Part shown: piece after piece, positions 24,730-33,423 of the stretch
Layout of the letters: every line of letters starts with the position of its first letter
How positions within the stretch are numbered: position 1 is the stretch's first letter
Assembly (NCBI RefSeq): GCF_001274785.1
Contig: NZ_LHPI01000017.1
Coordinates: forward strand, 1 to 64,000
Length of the DNA stretch: 64,000 bases
Source of the DNA: Vibrio hepatarius
Lineage (GTDB): Bacteria > Pseudomonadota > Gammaproteobacteria > Enterobacterales > Vibrionaceae
Reading direction: 5' to 3'
The notes under the pieces: generated by a model
What the model was told of the DNA's origin: nothing
Databases searched by the model: none
Seen by the model: only the letters and a program-made list of their open reading frames with translations
Position numbers and translations under genes: made by a program

Positions 24730-25309
24730 CTTCTACCTCCGGCTTAAATTGGTAGGTATAAGCGCGAACACGAAAGTGCAGCGTGCTACTTTCCTGACTG
24801 ACCCGCTGCCAATCGATATCATCGAAGTTGATGATTCGCGGCAATTCGGCGATGGCCTGTGTAAAGTCGCCAATGTTGTGATAGTCCCCAGTCAGCTCGA
24901 TATTGAGCGGCAAACGATAGAGAAACTCTTGGTTTTGCTTTTCGCCCCAGTCGATTCGGGTAAAAGTGAGGGAGTTTTTCAGCCCCACCTCGTTCACTGA
25001 CGCCAACATATTGGCCAGTTCTTTTTGCACCGGAAGCTGACGCGACAGGTAATCGTAACGCTCTGACAACTCATCCAATTGTTCTTTGAGTTTTGGCAGT
25101 GTCGCCGCTTTATTGGCTTTGATCGCGACGGTAGTTTTCAGTGTTTGTTCTTTTTGCGCTAACCCTTCTAACGCTTCCAGTTGCGGCTTCAGGAAAAACC
25201 AATAGCCCGCGCCCTGTAAAATCAGCACCATCAATACCACCATGACAACTTGCGGTATCAGCGGCCATTCTGGGATTTCTTCGAAATCTAATTCGGTGTA
25301 GTTAGCCAT
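24719..25309 (-). CDS. pilO: Type IV pilus assembly protein PilO
   Basis: PilO pairs with PilN in the alignment subcomplex of the inner membrane. The 196-residue protein has a short cytoplasmic N-terminus (ELDFEEIPEWPLIPQ), one membrane helix (about 18-40), a coiled coil (42-88) and a ferredoxin-like periplasmic domain. It overlaps pilN by 8 bp and pilP by 11 bp. Confidence 0.94.
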   Translation of the reverse strand: MANYTELDFEEIPEWPLIPQVVMVVLMVLILQGAGYWFFLKPQLEALEGLAQKEQTLKTTVAIKANKAATLPKLKEQLDELSERYDYLSRQLPVQKELANMLASVNEVGLKNSLTFTRIDWGEKQNQEFLYRLPLNIELTGDYHNIGDFTQAIAELPRIINFDDIDWQRVSQESSTLHFRVRAYTYQFKPEVEDEK

Positions 25310-25889
25310 TGTTCACCTCCTGGGCAGGAATCGGTGTCGGTTTCGCAGGAATAAAAGAAAACGAGACGTTAAAGGTTTGGAATTTTTTGCCAAACCTGCG
25401 CTTACCGTGCACGATTGAGTGCATTTCCACATTGCCGACTAACGGCGAGCTCTCTAAGTTGTCGAGCATGGTCGCTAAACGTGATGTGGTATCACTGATG
25501 CCAGAAAGACGAATATGGGTGCCATTCATTTTGATTTTGTCGACATAAACGCCTTCTGGGATCAGAGGCGGTAATAAGTTCATAAAATCAGTTGGCTTAT
25601 TGCGCTTCATCTGCAGTTTTTCCACCACCGCCAGACGGGTTAACAGCGCTTTGTGTTCCTGCTCGACCTTCTTCAACGCTTCGATCTTTCTATCTAGTTC
25701 AGCGATATAGGAGTTGAGATACTGCAGACGAGCTCGCTGATCGTTCGCCTGTCCCTCGATATACACCCCCATTCCCCACTGCAAAATAAATGCAGCCAAA
25801 AGGCCGAGTACGACGATGCCAAAAAAACGATTCTTATGACGCGCACGCAGCTCGTCACGCCAAGGAAGTAAGTTAACGCTATGCAGCAT
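25302..25889 (-). CDS. pilN: Type IV pilus assembly protein PilN
   Basis: PilN binds PilM through its conserved cytoplasmic N-terminus, seen here as HSVNLLPWRDELR (the family INLLPWR motif). One membrane helix (about 22-43) is followed by a coiled coil (48-85) and a periplasmic ferredoxin-like domain. The length is 195 residues. It overlaps pilM by 11 bp and pilO by 8 bp. Confidence 0.95.
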   Translation of the reverse strand: MLHSVNLLPWRDELRARHKNRFFGIVVLGLLAAFILQWGMGVYIEGQANDQRARLQYLNSYIAELDRKIEALKKVEQEHKALLTRLAVVEKLQMKRNKPTDFMNLLPPLIPEGVYVDKIKMNGTHIRLSGISDTTSRLATMLDNLESSPLVGNVEMHSIVHGKRRFGKKFQTFNVSFSFIPAKPTPIPAQEVNNG

Positions 25890-26874
25890 GGGTTTGCTCC
25901 ATCCAGTTCAATCCTCTTAACGCCAAGCCCGCCGCAGTTGCGTAAACGTGGCCAGAGCTAAGTTGACCATTCGCTTTTGCACTACTGGCGTCAAACAGGT
26001 TAAGTGGATTTAGTACTTCACATTCGATATGTAAGCGTTTAGCGATCTCTTCGCTCAACATCGGCACGCTCGCACCTCCACCCGATAACCAAATTCCTTC
26101 AATCTCGACGCCATGAACCGAAGTCAGCAGTTGAATATTGCGTTGCAGCTTCTCAACCAATCCATGAACAAAGCGCTCGCTCTGTCCATGCATCACGTGT
26201 TCTAACTGCTCATCACCTTCCATCAACTGTGTACCGAGCGGAATGTCTTTACAGAAAGGGGCTTTGTCTTGCAGATCCATGCACACTGAGGACTGGCTCA
26301 ACCCAACGTCGAGCAGTAACCAATTTGGCTTTTGCTGTACGCGTGAGGCGATTTGCCAGATATGGGTTAGGCTGTGCGCTTGAATCTCAACCAGCAAAGG
26401 TTGATAACCCGCTTTGGTGACGGCTTGAACTCGACTGTCTACGACCTCTTTTTTCGTCGCATACACTTGGTAGCTACTCATCGTCTGACCACTGCCAGAT
26501 TTGGGTAGCTCGATAAAATCCAAGTTCAGTTCCTCAACAGGAAACGGAGATTGATGTGAAAAAGCCTGAACTATCGCGAACTCGCGTTCTTGTGTATCAA
26601 GTTCGCTATCTATCTGTAATACTTTACTAATTACAGCGTTATCAGGGATCGCGAGTGCGACTTTACGACTAAATAGTGGTAAGGACTTCCTTAGTTCTTT
26701 GAGTTTCTTTACAATTTTCTGATAATTTAGCAGGTGGTTATCAGAGAAAATGTCTGCTTCGATTGGTAGCTCTTGATAACTAACAAGTGTAAATGTGCCT
26801 TTTGAGGGCTTGAGAGCAACCGCCTTGATACTGTGGTGACCAATATCAACGCCTATAACTAGAGATTTACCCAT
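25879..26874 (-). CDS. pilM: Type IV pilus assembly ATPase PilM (actin-like)
   Basis: PilM is a cytoplasmic FtsA/actin-like protein that anchors the PilN-PilO-PilP complex. The 331-residue product has the phosphate-1 loop IGVDIGHHSIKAVAL at the N-terminus, phosphate-2 LLLDVGLSQSSV and the adenosine motif IWLSGGGASVPML. The start ATG 26874 (MGKSLVIGVDIG) is preferred over the in-frame ATG 26889, since GGAG lies 9 nt upstream of it. It heads the pilMNOPQ operon and diverges from mrcA across 140 bp, as in many gammaproteobacteria. Confidence 0.95.
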   Translation of the reverse strand: MGKSLVIGVDIGHHSIKAVALKPSKGTFTLVSYQELPIEADIFSDNHLLNYQKIVKKLKELRKSLPLFSRKVALAIPDNAVISKVLQIDSELDTQEREFAIVQAFSHQSPFPVEELNLDFIELPKSGSGQTMSSYQVYATKKEVVDSRVQAVTKAGYQPLLVEIQAHSLTHIWQIASRVQQKPNWLLLDVGLSQSSVCMDLQDKAPFCKDIPLGTQLMEGDEQLEHVMHGQSERFVHGLVEKLQRNIQLLTSVHGVEIEGIWLSGGGASVPMLSEEIAKRLHIECEVLNPLNLFDASSAKANGQLSSGHVYATAAGLALRGLNWMEQTHAA

Positions 26875-27014
26875 ACAGCTTCGCTCCATGCTTTGCTTAG
26901 CTCTATGTGCTTAAATTGAAAGTTTTCACACGCACATTAACCAAAAGAGCTAAGGTTTTAGCTTAAAGTACAAGGGTTTGCATAAAGTGAACCTAATTAA
27001 TCAGGGATTCTCCG

Positions 27015-29528
27015 GTGAAGTTCATAAAGCGATTGTTTATATTTACACTGGTTTGCATGATTCTTGGAGTCGGTACAATTTTCGGCTTCTATTTTTATGT
27101 CAAACCAGAATTACCCGATGTAGCCACTTTGAAAGACGTGGAACTACAGACGCCAATGCAGGTATTTAGCCGTGACGGCAAACTAATATCTCAGTTTGGT
27201 GAGAAGCGTCGCATCCCGGTGACGTACGACGAAATTCCTCAACACCTTATCGAAGCGTTGATTGCGACCGAAGACAGTCGTTTTTATGATCACCCTGGTA
27301 TCGACCCAATCGGTATTACCCGTGCGGCGGTGGTCGTGGCGCTATCTGGCTCGGCGAAACAAGGGGCGAGTACCATTACTCAGCAGCTTGCGCGTAACTT
27401 CTTCCTGTCTAACGAGAAGAAGATCATGCGTAAGATTAAAGAGATCTTCATCGCGATCCACATTGAGCAGCTACTGACTAAGCAAGAAATCATGGAGCTG
27501 TACGTTAACAAGATCTTCCTTGGTTATCGTTCATACGGCTTCGGCGCCGCGGCGCGCGTCTACTTTGGTAAAGACCTACAAGACTTGACGTTGAGCCAAC
27601 TCGCTACGCTAGCGGGTATGCCAAAAGCACCGTCAACGATGAACCCAATTTACTCACTAGAACGCGCGACCAACCGTCGTAACATAGTATTAGCGCGTAT
27701 GCTGGACGAGAAATACATCACCCAAGAAGAGTACGACCAAGCGCGTTCAGAAGCGTTGATTTCTCGCTACCACGGTGCAGAAATTGAACTCAACGCGCCT
27801 TACGTTGCAGAGCTTGCCCGTGCTTGGATGGTGGCACGCTACGGAGAAGACGCGTACACCTCGGGGATGAATATCTACACGACGGTTGACTCTAAACTGC
27901 AAGCGGCGGCGAATGAATCTGCCGTCAACAATTTGTTGGCGTACGACGAGCGCCACGGTTACCGCGGCCCTGAGACGGTACTGTGGAAAGATGGTCAAGC
28001 TGCATTCGACCAAGAGAAAATCGAAGCGACACTGGCGAAAGTACCGACTTACGGTCCTTTAACACCAGCGGTAGTGACTAAAGTTGACAGCAAAAGTGCG
28101 ACAGTTTGGGTTAAAAACCAAGGTGAACAAACCATCGAATGGGATGGCATCAAATGGGCACGTAAGTTCCTAACTGATGAGCGTCAAGGCTCGGCGCCAA
28201 ACCGTGCCAGCGATGTGATGACAACCGGTGAGCAAATCTGGGTTCGTCAGGTCACCGATGCTGCAGAAGGTAAAGAGAGCACTCAGTGGCAGTTAAGCCA
28301 AGTGCCAAATGCCAATACAGCATTTGTCGCAATGAATCCTGAAAATGGAGCGGTGTTGTCTCTGGTCGGTGGCTTCAACTTTGTCCACAACAAGTTTAAC
28401 CGTGCGACTCAGTCTGTTCGTCAGGTGGGCTCAAGCATCAAACCGTTTATTTATTCTGCGGCGATCGATAAAGGCTTAACGTTGGCAACCCTGATCAACG
28501 ATGCACCGATTAACCAATGGGACCAAAGCCAAGGTACAGCATGGCGTCCGAAGAACTCACCGCCAACTTACGTTGGCCCGACACGCTTGCGTATTGGCCT
28601 TGCTCAATCGAAAAACGTCATGGCGGTACGCGTACTGCGTGAAGTGGGCTTGGACGAAACGCGTGAATACCTTACTCGTTTTGGTTTCAACATCGACCAG
28701 ATCCCACGCTCTGAAACCATTGCCTTGGGTGCTGGTAGCCTGACGCCGATGAAGATGGCGCAAGGCTACTCTGTTTTCGCCAATGGCGGTTACTACGTCG
28801 AGCCGTACTACATCGAGAAAGTAGAAGGCCCATTCGGAGACTTAGAGTTTGAAGCGACACCACAAGTTGTTTGCCGTAAAAATTGTCCGAAAGGCGTGAC
28901 TTCTTTGGATGACTTCCAAGAGCAAGATGTCGACAGCAGTGAAGACATGCCACGATACGCACCGAAAGTACTCTCTGAGCAAACCGCATTTATGGTTCGT
29001 GAGATGATGTACAGCAATATCTGGGGCGGTGGTAACTGGCGTGAAGGCACAGGCTGGAACGGTACTGGCTGGCGAGCTCAAGCACTTGAACGTCGCGATA
29101 TCGGCGGTAAAACGGGTACCACTAACGACTCAAAAGACGCGTGGTATACCGGCTACGGGCCAGATGTTGTTGCGATCTCTTGGGTAGGTTTTGACGATCA
29201 CAATCGTGCTCTTGGTCGAACAACGCCAAACCGCAATCTAGATGGCAAGCAAGTGTCTGGCGCTGAAGCAGGTGCCAAGACGGCTCAACCTGCTTGGGTA
29301 GACTTTATGCGTATTGCCCTTGATGGTGTGCCGGAGCAAGAAAAACAGATCCCGAACAATGTTATTCGTGTTCGTATTGACCGAGACACGGGTTTGCTGA
29401 CCAACAAGAATGATGAGACAGCAATGTTTGAATACTTCGTCGAAGGCACCGAACCAAAAGAGTACGCGTCGAGCCAATCGACCGACAGTATCTATACTTC
29501 GGAAGACGGCACTGAAGAGCTGTTCTAA
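27015..29528 (+). CDS. mrcA: Penicillin-binding protein 1A
   Basis: PBP1A is a bifunctional peptidoglycan synthase of the inner membrane. In the 837-residue product one membrane anchor (about 7-28) is followed by a glycosyltransferase domain with catalytic Glu86 in ATEDSRFYDHPG, and GASTITQQLARN. An OB-like insertion precedes the transpeptidase domain with SxxK at Ser473 (GSSIKPF), SKN (QSKNVMAV) and GGKTGTTND. A glycine/tryptophan-rich loop (GGGNWREGTGWNGTGW) sits just before KTG and is unusual in enteric PBP1A. It is divergent from pilM, as in many relatives. Confidence 0.96.
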   Translation: MKFIKRLFIFTLVCMILGVGTIFGFYFYVKPELPDVATLKDVELQTPMQVFSRDGKLISQFGEKRRIPVTYDEIPQHLIEALIATEDSRFYDHPGIDPIGITRAAVVVALSGSAKQGASTITQQLARNFFLSNEKKIMRKIKEIFIAIHIEQLLTKQEIMELYVNKIFLGYRSYGFGAAARVYFGKDLQDLTLSQLATLAGMPKAPSTMNPIYSLERATNRRNIVLARMLDEKYITQEEYDQARSEALISRYHGAEIELNAPYVAELARAWMVARYGEDAYTSGMNIYTTVDSKLQAAANESAVNNLLAYDERHGYRGPETVLWKDGQAAFDQEKIEATLAKVPTYGPLTPAVVTKVDSKSATVWVKNQGEQTIEWDGIKWARKFLTDERQGSAPNRASDVMTTGEQIWVRQVTDAAEGKESTQWQLSQVPNANTAFVAMNPENGAVLSLVGGFNFVHNKFNRATQSVRQVGSSIKPFIYSAAIDKGLTLATLINDAPINQWDQSQGTAWRPKNSPPTYVGPTRLRIGLAQSKNVMAVRVLREVGLDETREYLTRFGFNIDQIPRSETIALGAGSLTPMKMAQGYSVFANGGYYVEPYYIEKVEGPFGDLEFEATPQVVCRKNCPKGVTSLDDFQEQDVDSSEDMPRYAPKVLSEQTAFMVREMMYSNIWGGGNWREGTGWNGTGWRAQALERRDIGGKTGTTNDSKDAWYTGYGPDVVAISWVGFDDHNRALGRTTPNRNLDGKQVSGAEAGAKTAQPAWVDFMRIALDGVPEQEKQIPNNVIRVRIDRDTGLLTNKNDETAMFEYFVEGTEPKEYASSQSTDSIYTSEDGTEELF

Positions 29529-29540
29529 ACCGACTGAAAC

Positions 29541-29575
29541 AAAAAGGGCTGATGTTTACGCATCAGCCCTTTTTT
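29541..29575. terminator. Bidirectional terminator between mrcA and oxyR
   Basis: Stem AAAAAGGGCTGATG/CATCAGCCCTTTTT with loop TTTACG (29555-29560). Confidence 0.92.
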
Positions 29576-29580
29576 ATTTT

Positions 29581-30483
29581 CTACGCCGCCGCTTGGTACT
29601 TAGCGAGCTGCTCTTTTATCGCTTTCGCCAGTTGTTCAAAACGTGCTCTCAGCGGAGAGCCAGGGCGATACACCAACACAATCCGACGCGATGGAACCGG
29701 ATTAGACGCTTTGATGTAGCAAACGCCGTCTTTTTGTTTCTCTTTTGGCAACGACAGCTCCGGTAACAACGTAATCCCCGCCCCCGCAGCCACCATGTTT
29801 CTTAACGTTTCCAAACTCGTCGCCTTAAAACGTTCATCGTCTTTTGCTCCCGCTGCAAAACAAAAGCCCAATGCTTGGTCGCGCAAACAATGCCCGTCAC
29901 CTAAAGAAAGAACGGTACGTCCTTTTAAGTCGTGCATATCGACTTCTTCTAAATCAGCCCACTCGTGTCCATAAGGTACAGCGACGCTAAGTGGTTCGTC
30001 GTAAACATCGATCTCTTTAAACTGCTCGGTTTCCGCCACCGACGCCAAAACCAAACAATCGAGCTTGCCGTCTTCTAACTGGTCAACCAACTGGTTGGTT
30101 TGTGCTTCGTGTAGAAACAGTTCTAGTTCAGGGAACTGCTCTTTCAACGCGGGAATGATCCGCGGCAAGATATAAGGTCCAACAGTCGGAATAAAGCCAA
30201 TGTGCAATGGTCCGGTCATCACCCCATTTTGCCCACTGGCCATATCTTTAAATGTTTTGACTTCGCTGAGAATGCGCTTGGCCTGATCCACCAACTGTAA
30301 ACCTGAGTCGGTAAACAGCACTCGGCGACTACTGCGCTCTAATAACGCCGTCCCCAGTTCATCTTCCAGCTTGCGAATCTGACCACTTAACGTTGGCTGG
30401 CTGACAAAGCACGCCTCTGCCGCTTTACGAAAGTGCTTATGTTCAGCAAGTGCCACCAAGTATTCAAAATCACGAATATTCAT
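29581..30483 (-). CDS. oxyR: Hydrogen-peroxide sensor and LysR-type regulator OxyR
   Basis: OxyR is oxidised by H2O2 and then activates peroxide-defence genes. The 300-residue product has a LysR winged helix-turn-helix (1-60; SQPTLSGQIRKLEDELG) and a sensor domain in which both redox cysteines sit at the E. coli positions: Cys199 and Cys208 in GHCLRDQALGFCF. The conserved ATSLETLRNMVAAGAGITLLP follows. It is divergent from a peroxiredoxin-glutaredoxin gene, with an OxyR-type site between, indicating autoregulation and co-control. Confidence 0.97.
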   Translation of the reverse strand: MNIRDFEYLVALAEHKHFRKAAEACFVSQPTLSGQIRKLEDELGTALLERSSRRVLFTDSGLQLVDQAKRILSEVKTFKDMASGQNGVMTGPLHIGFIPTVGPYILPRIIPALKEQFPELELFLHEAQTNQLVDQLEDGKLDCLVLASVAETEQFKEIDVYDEPLSVAVPYGHEWADLEEVDMHDLKGRTVLSLGDGHCLRDQALGFCFAAGAKDDERFKATSLETLRNMVAAGAGITLLPELSLPKEKQKDGVCYIKASNPVPSRRIVLVYRPGSPLRARFEQLAKAIKEQLAKYQAAA

Positions 30484-30506
30484 TGTCGTTTTCCATATTC
30501 AATTAG

Positions 30507-30543
30507 ATAGAAACCACCTATCAAAACCATAACATCAAACGAT
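30507..30543 (+). promoter_or_regulatory. OxyR binding site between oxyR and prx-grx
   Basis: The sequence reads ATAG-N7-CTAT-N7-ATAA-N7-CGAT, matching the known tetramer motif ATAG-N7-CTAT-N7-ATAG-N7-CTAT exactly in the first two elements and with one and two changes in the last two. It is 25-61 bp from the oxyR start and about 110 bp before the prx start. Confidence 0.85.
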
Positions 30544-30651
30544 TAGAGCTATCAAAGAATTTTTTTAATAATGAACTCAACGAAAAGATGCTGAGCAACG
30601 TACAACACAACGCTCTAGCAACGATTGATAAAAATTAAAAGGAAACTATTG

Positions 30652-31380
30652 ATGTTTGCAACGAAAGAAGGCCAAAACGTTCCTCAAGTTACTTTCCCAA
30701 CTCGCCAAGGCGACCAGTGGGTAAACGTCACAAGTGACGAACTATTCAAAAACAAGACGGTGATTGTCTTTAGCCTACCTGGCGCATTCACTCCGACTTG
30801 TTCTTCTAGCCACTTACCACGCTACAACGAGCTATTCCCTGTGTTTAAAGAACACGGCGTAGATGCAATCTTGTGTGTTTCGGTTAACGACACGTTTGTG
30901 ATGAATGCGTGGAAACAAGAGCAAGAAGCAGAACACATTACTTTCATTCCAGATGGTAACGGAGAGTTCACCGATAGTATGGGTATGTTAGTCGATAAAA
31001 ACGAACTGGGCTTTGGCAAACGCTCATGGCGCTACAGCATGCTGGTAAAAGACGGCGTGATTGAAAAGATGTTCATCGAACCAAATGAACCGGGTGACCC
31101 GTTCAAAGTGTCAGATGCCGATACCATGCTGAACTACATCGCACCGGACTTTAAAACCCAGGAATCGATCACTGTATTTACTAAACCGGGTTGTCCGTTT
31201 TGTGTCAAAGCGAAACAGAATTTGATTGATAAAGGTCTTCAATACGAAGAAGTGATTCTAGGAAAAGACGCGACAACCGTGAGCCTACGAGCTATCTCTG
31301 GTCGCACAACCGTTCCTCAAGTATTCATCGGCGGTAAACATATCGGCGGTAGCGAAGAACTTGAAACTTACCTAGGCTAA
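30652..31380 (+). CDS. Hybrid peroxiredoxin-glutaredoxin (Prx5 type)
   Basis: The enzyme reduces hydroperoxides with glutathione. In the 242-residue product a Prx5-type domain (1-165) carries the peroxidatic Cys50 in PGAFTPTCSSSHLP. It is fused to a glutaredoxin (about 170-242) with CPFC, Cys181 and Cys184, then TVPQVFIGG and GG near the end, so the donor is built in. The same fusion is known in Haemophilus influenzae PGdx. ATG 30652 is chosen over upstream 30625 because AAAGGAA is just before it. The OxyR site and divergent oxyR predict peroxide induction. Confidence 0.93.
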   Translation: MFATKEGQNVPQVTFPTRQGDQWVNVTSDELFKNKTVIVFSLPGAFTPTCSSSHLPRYNELFPVFKEHGVDAILCVSVNDTFVMNAWKQEQEAEHITFIPDGNGEFTDSMGMLVDKNELGFGKRSWRYSMLVKDGVIEKMFIEPNEPGDPFKVSDADTMLNYIAPDFKTQESITVFTKPGCPFCVKAKQNLIDKGLQYEEVILGKDATTVSLRAISGRTTVPQVFIGGKHIGGSEELETYLG

Positions 31381-31394
31381 TACTCAGAGCCCTC

Positions 31395-31437
31395 GGTCTT
31401 CCGGCCCAGTAATGGGTCGGTGGACCTCTTCTTTTTA
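31395..31437 (+). terminator. Probable terminator or attenuator after prx-grx
   Basis: A hairpin with GGTC (31395-31398) pairing GACC (31423-31426), then CCGGCCC pairing GGGTCGG through one G-U, loop AGTAAT, is followed by TCTTCTTTTTA. The T run is interrupted, so read-through to the downstream lpd homologue is plausible. Confidence 0.55.
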
Positions 31438-31505
31438 GACTTCTGATTTCAAATTCATTCCTCCAAACATGCACGTCACTGGAGGGCACAACACGAGAGT
31501 CCATT

Positions 31506-32963
31506 ATGAAGCAGCTAAACGTTGATGTCGCCATTATTGGTGGCGGTACCGCAGGCCTAGGAGCATATCGCGCCGCTAAAGCACACACGAAAAATGTCGT
31601 AATCATCGAAGGTGGACCTTATGGTACAACGTGTGCCCGCGTCGGTTGTATGCCATCAAAGCTGTTGATTGCGGCGGCGGAAAGTGTTCACCAAATTGAA
31701 AAAGCGCCGGGGTTTGGTGTTCACCCACAAGGTGAGATCAGAATCGATGGACGTGAAGTCATGGACCGAGTCAAACGTGAGCGCGACCGTTTTGTTGGAT
31801 TTGTCCTAGAAAGCGTGGACGAAATCCCAGCATCAGACAAAATTTCAGGTTACGCAAAATTTGTTGACCATCACACATTGCGTGTTGATGAGCACACTGA
31901 AATCCGCGCTGAGCGAATCGTTATCGCTACGGGTTCACGTCCAGCTTACCCAGCGGTTTGGAATGAACTGGGCGACCGCCTTGTCATCAATGACGATGTA
32001 TTTGATTGGGAAGATTTGCCTGAAGCAGTTGCGGTGTTTGGTCCGGGAGTGATTGGCCTCGAATTAGGGCAAGCGCTGCATCGACTCGGCGTTAAGGTTA
32101 AGTTGTTTGGCCTCGGCGGCCAAGTTGGCCCACTAACAGATCCGCAAGTGATGGCTTACGCAGACAAAGCGTTTAAGCAAGAGTTTTATCTGGATGCCGA
32201 TGTCAAAGTCGAAAGCATGAAACGTCTTGATGACAGCGATAAAGTTGAGATTCAATTCATTAACCACGATGGCGAATTAGAAACCTTTATTGTTGACTAC
32301 GTATTGGCCGCGACAGGACGCCGTCCAAATGTTGATAAGCTGGCCCTCGAAAACACCGAGATTGAGCTGGATGAACGCGGCGTACCGACTGCAGACCATT
32401 ACACGCTGCAAACCTCGGTTGAAAATATCTTTATCGCTGGTGACGCAAGCAATCAGATCCCACTGCTGCACGAAGCGGCGGATCAGGGAAAAATTGCCGG
32501 CGACAATGCAGGACGCTACCCAGATATTCGCGCAGGCCTACGTCGCTCACCGATATCTGCGGTGTTCACTGACCCTCAAATTGCCATGGTGGGTGAAACT
32601 TACCGACAACTCGAGACGCGTTTAGGCGGTTGCGGCTGTTTTGAAACCGGTGAAGTGTCATTTGAGAATCAAGGCCGCTCACGAGTGATGCTGCGCAACC
32701 AAGGGTTATTGCACGTATACGGAGAGCACGGTACAGGCCGTTTTCTTGGCGCGGAGATGATGGGCCCGAATGCTGAGCACTTAGCGCACCTTCTGGCTTG
32801 GGCTCACCAGAACAAGATGACGATTTCAGAAATGTTGGATATGCCGTTTTATCATCCGGTAATTGAAGAAGGCGTACGCACTGCCTTACGTGACCTTAAT
32901 GCGAAACTGCACCTAGGCCCAGAAATGGTGAAGCACTGTTTGGATTGCGGCCCAGGTTGTTAA
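31506..32963 (+). CDS. Dihydrolipoamide dehydrogenase-like flavoprotein with a cysteine tail
   Basis: The 485-residue class I pyridine-nucleotide disulfide oxidoreductase has an FAD motif VAIIGGGTAGLGA (8-20), redox disulfide Cys43/Cys48 in TTCARVGCMPSK, a second NAD motif FGPGVIGLELGQ, the second FAD motif NIFIAGDASNQIPLLHEA, and the catalytic His-Glu pair in YHPVIEEG. It is therefore an active-looking Lpd homologue. It is not in a 2-oxoacid dehydrogenase operon but follows the OxyR-linked peroxidase. Unusually, the C-terminus ends KHCLDCGPGC with Cys478, Cys481 and Cys485, which could be redox-active or metal-binding. Its substrate is unknown. Confidence 0.85.
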   Translation: MKQLNVDVAIIGGGTAGLGAYRAAKAHTKNVVIIEGGPYGTTCARVGCMPSKLLIAAAESVHQIEKAPGFGVHPQGEIRIDGREVMDRVKRERDRFVGFVLESVDEIPASDKISGYAKFVDHHTLRVDEHTEIRAERIVIATGSRPAYPAVWNELGDRLVINDDVFDWEDLPEAVAVFGPGVIGLELGQALHRLGVKVKLFGLGGQVGPLTDPQVMAYADKAFKQEFYLDADVKVESMKRLDDSDKVEIQFINHDGELETFIVDYVLAATGRRPNVDKLALENTEIELDERGVPTADHYTLQTSVENIFIAGDASNQIPLLHEAADQGKIAGDNAGRYPDIRAGLRRSPISAVFTDPQIAMVGETYRQLETRLGGCGCFETGEVSFENQGRSRVMLRNQGLLHVYGEHGTGRFLGAEMMGPNAEHLAHLLAWAHQNKMTISEMLDMPFYHPVIEEGVRTALRDLNAKLHLGPEMVKHCLDCGPGC

Positions 32964-32979
32964 CCCTAAGTTCAAAAGT

Positions 32980-33006
32980 AAAAACGAGCCACAAGGCTCG
33001 TTTTTT
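32980..33006. terminator. Bidirectional terminator between the lpd homologue and the ridA-like gene
   Basis: Stem AAAAACGAGCC/GGCTCGTTTTT with loop ACAA (32991-32994) plus an extra T. Confidence 0.92.
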
Positions 33007-33008
33007 GT

Positions 33009-33356
33009 TTATTTTTCAGCGGCAATGACCGAGATTTCAACCAGTAGTGCATCGCGAGCCATATCAGCTGTAACACATGCACGTGCTGGAGCGTGGCCTT
33101 CAGGAACCCAAGCGTCCCAAACCGCGTTCATTTCTTGAAAATACTGCATGTCTTTTAAGTAAATCGTTGCTGAAAGCATGTGCTCTTTGTCACTGCCCGC
33201 TTCCAGAAGTAATTCTTCCACTTTATCCAACATCGTTTGCGTTTGTTCGGTAATACCTTGTGTCGCGTCAGCACATACCTGACCACATAGATAAATAACA
33301 CCGTTATGTTTAACGATACGACTCATACGTTGTTTAGTTTGTTGGCGTTCTATCAT
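33009..33356 (-). CDS. RidA/YoaB-like (YjgF superfamily) protein
   Basis: The Rid superfamily includes RidA, which hydrolyses reactive enamines and imines to ketones. The 115-residue product resembles the YoaB subgroup: VIYLCGQV near residue 20, EELLLEAGSDKEHMLSATIY and the family end NAVWDAWVPEGHAPARACV, with the arginine of RidA-type active sites present. ATG 33356 is chosen over upstream 33425, since homologues begin there and GTGAG precedes it. The extension would overlap the divergent DUF3624 gene start. The reaction of YoaB-type proteins is unproven. Confidence 0.85.
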   Translation of the reverse strand: MIERQQTKQRMSRIVKHNGVIYLCGQVCADATQGITEQTQTMLDKVEELLLEAGSDKEHMLSATIYLKDMQYFQEMNAVWDAWVPEGHAPARACVTADMARDALLVEISVIAAEK

Positions 33357-33423
33357 TTTTCTCACTTTCACATTTTGGTTGCGGTATTCTAAGAGTCGGT
33401 ATGTTACAGAAATATCAAACACC

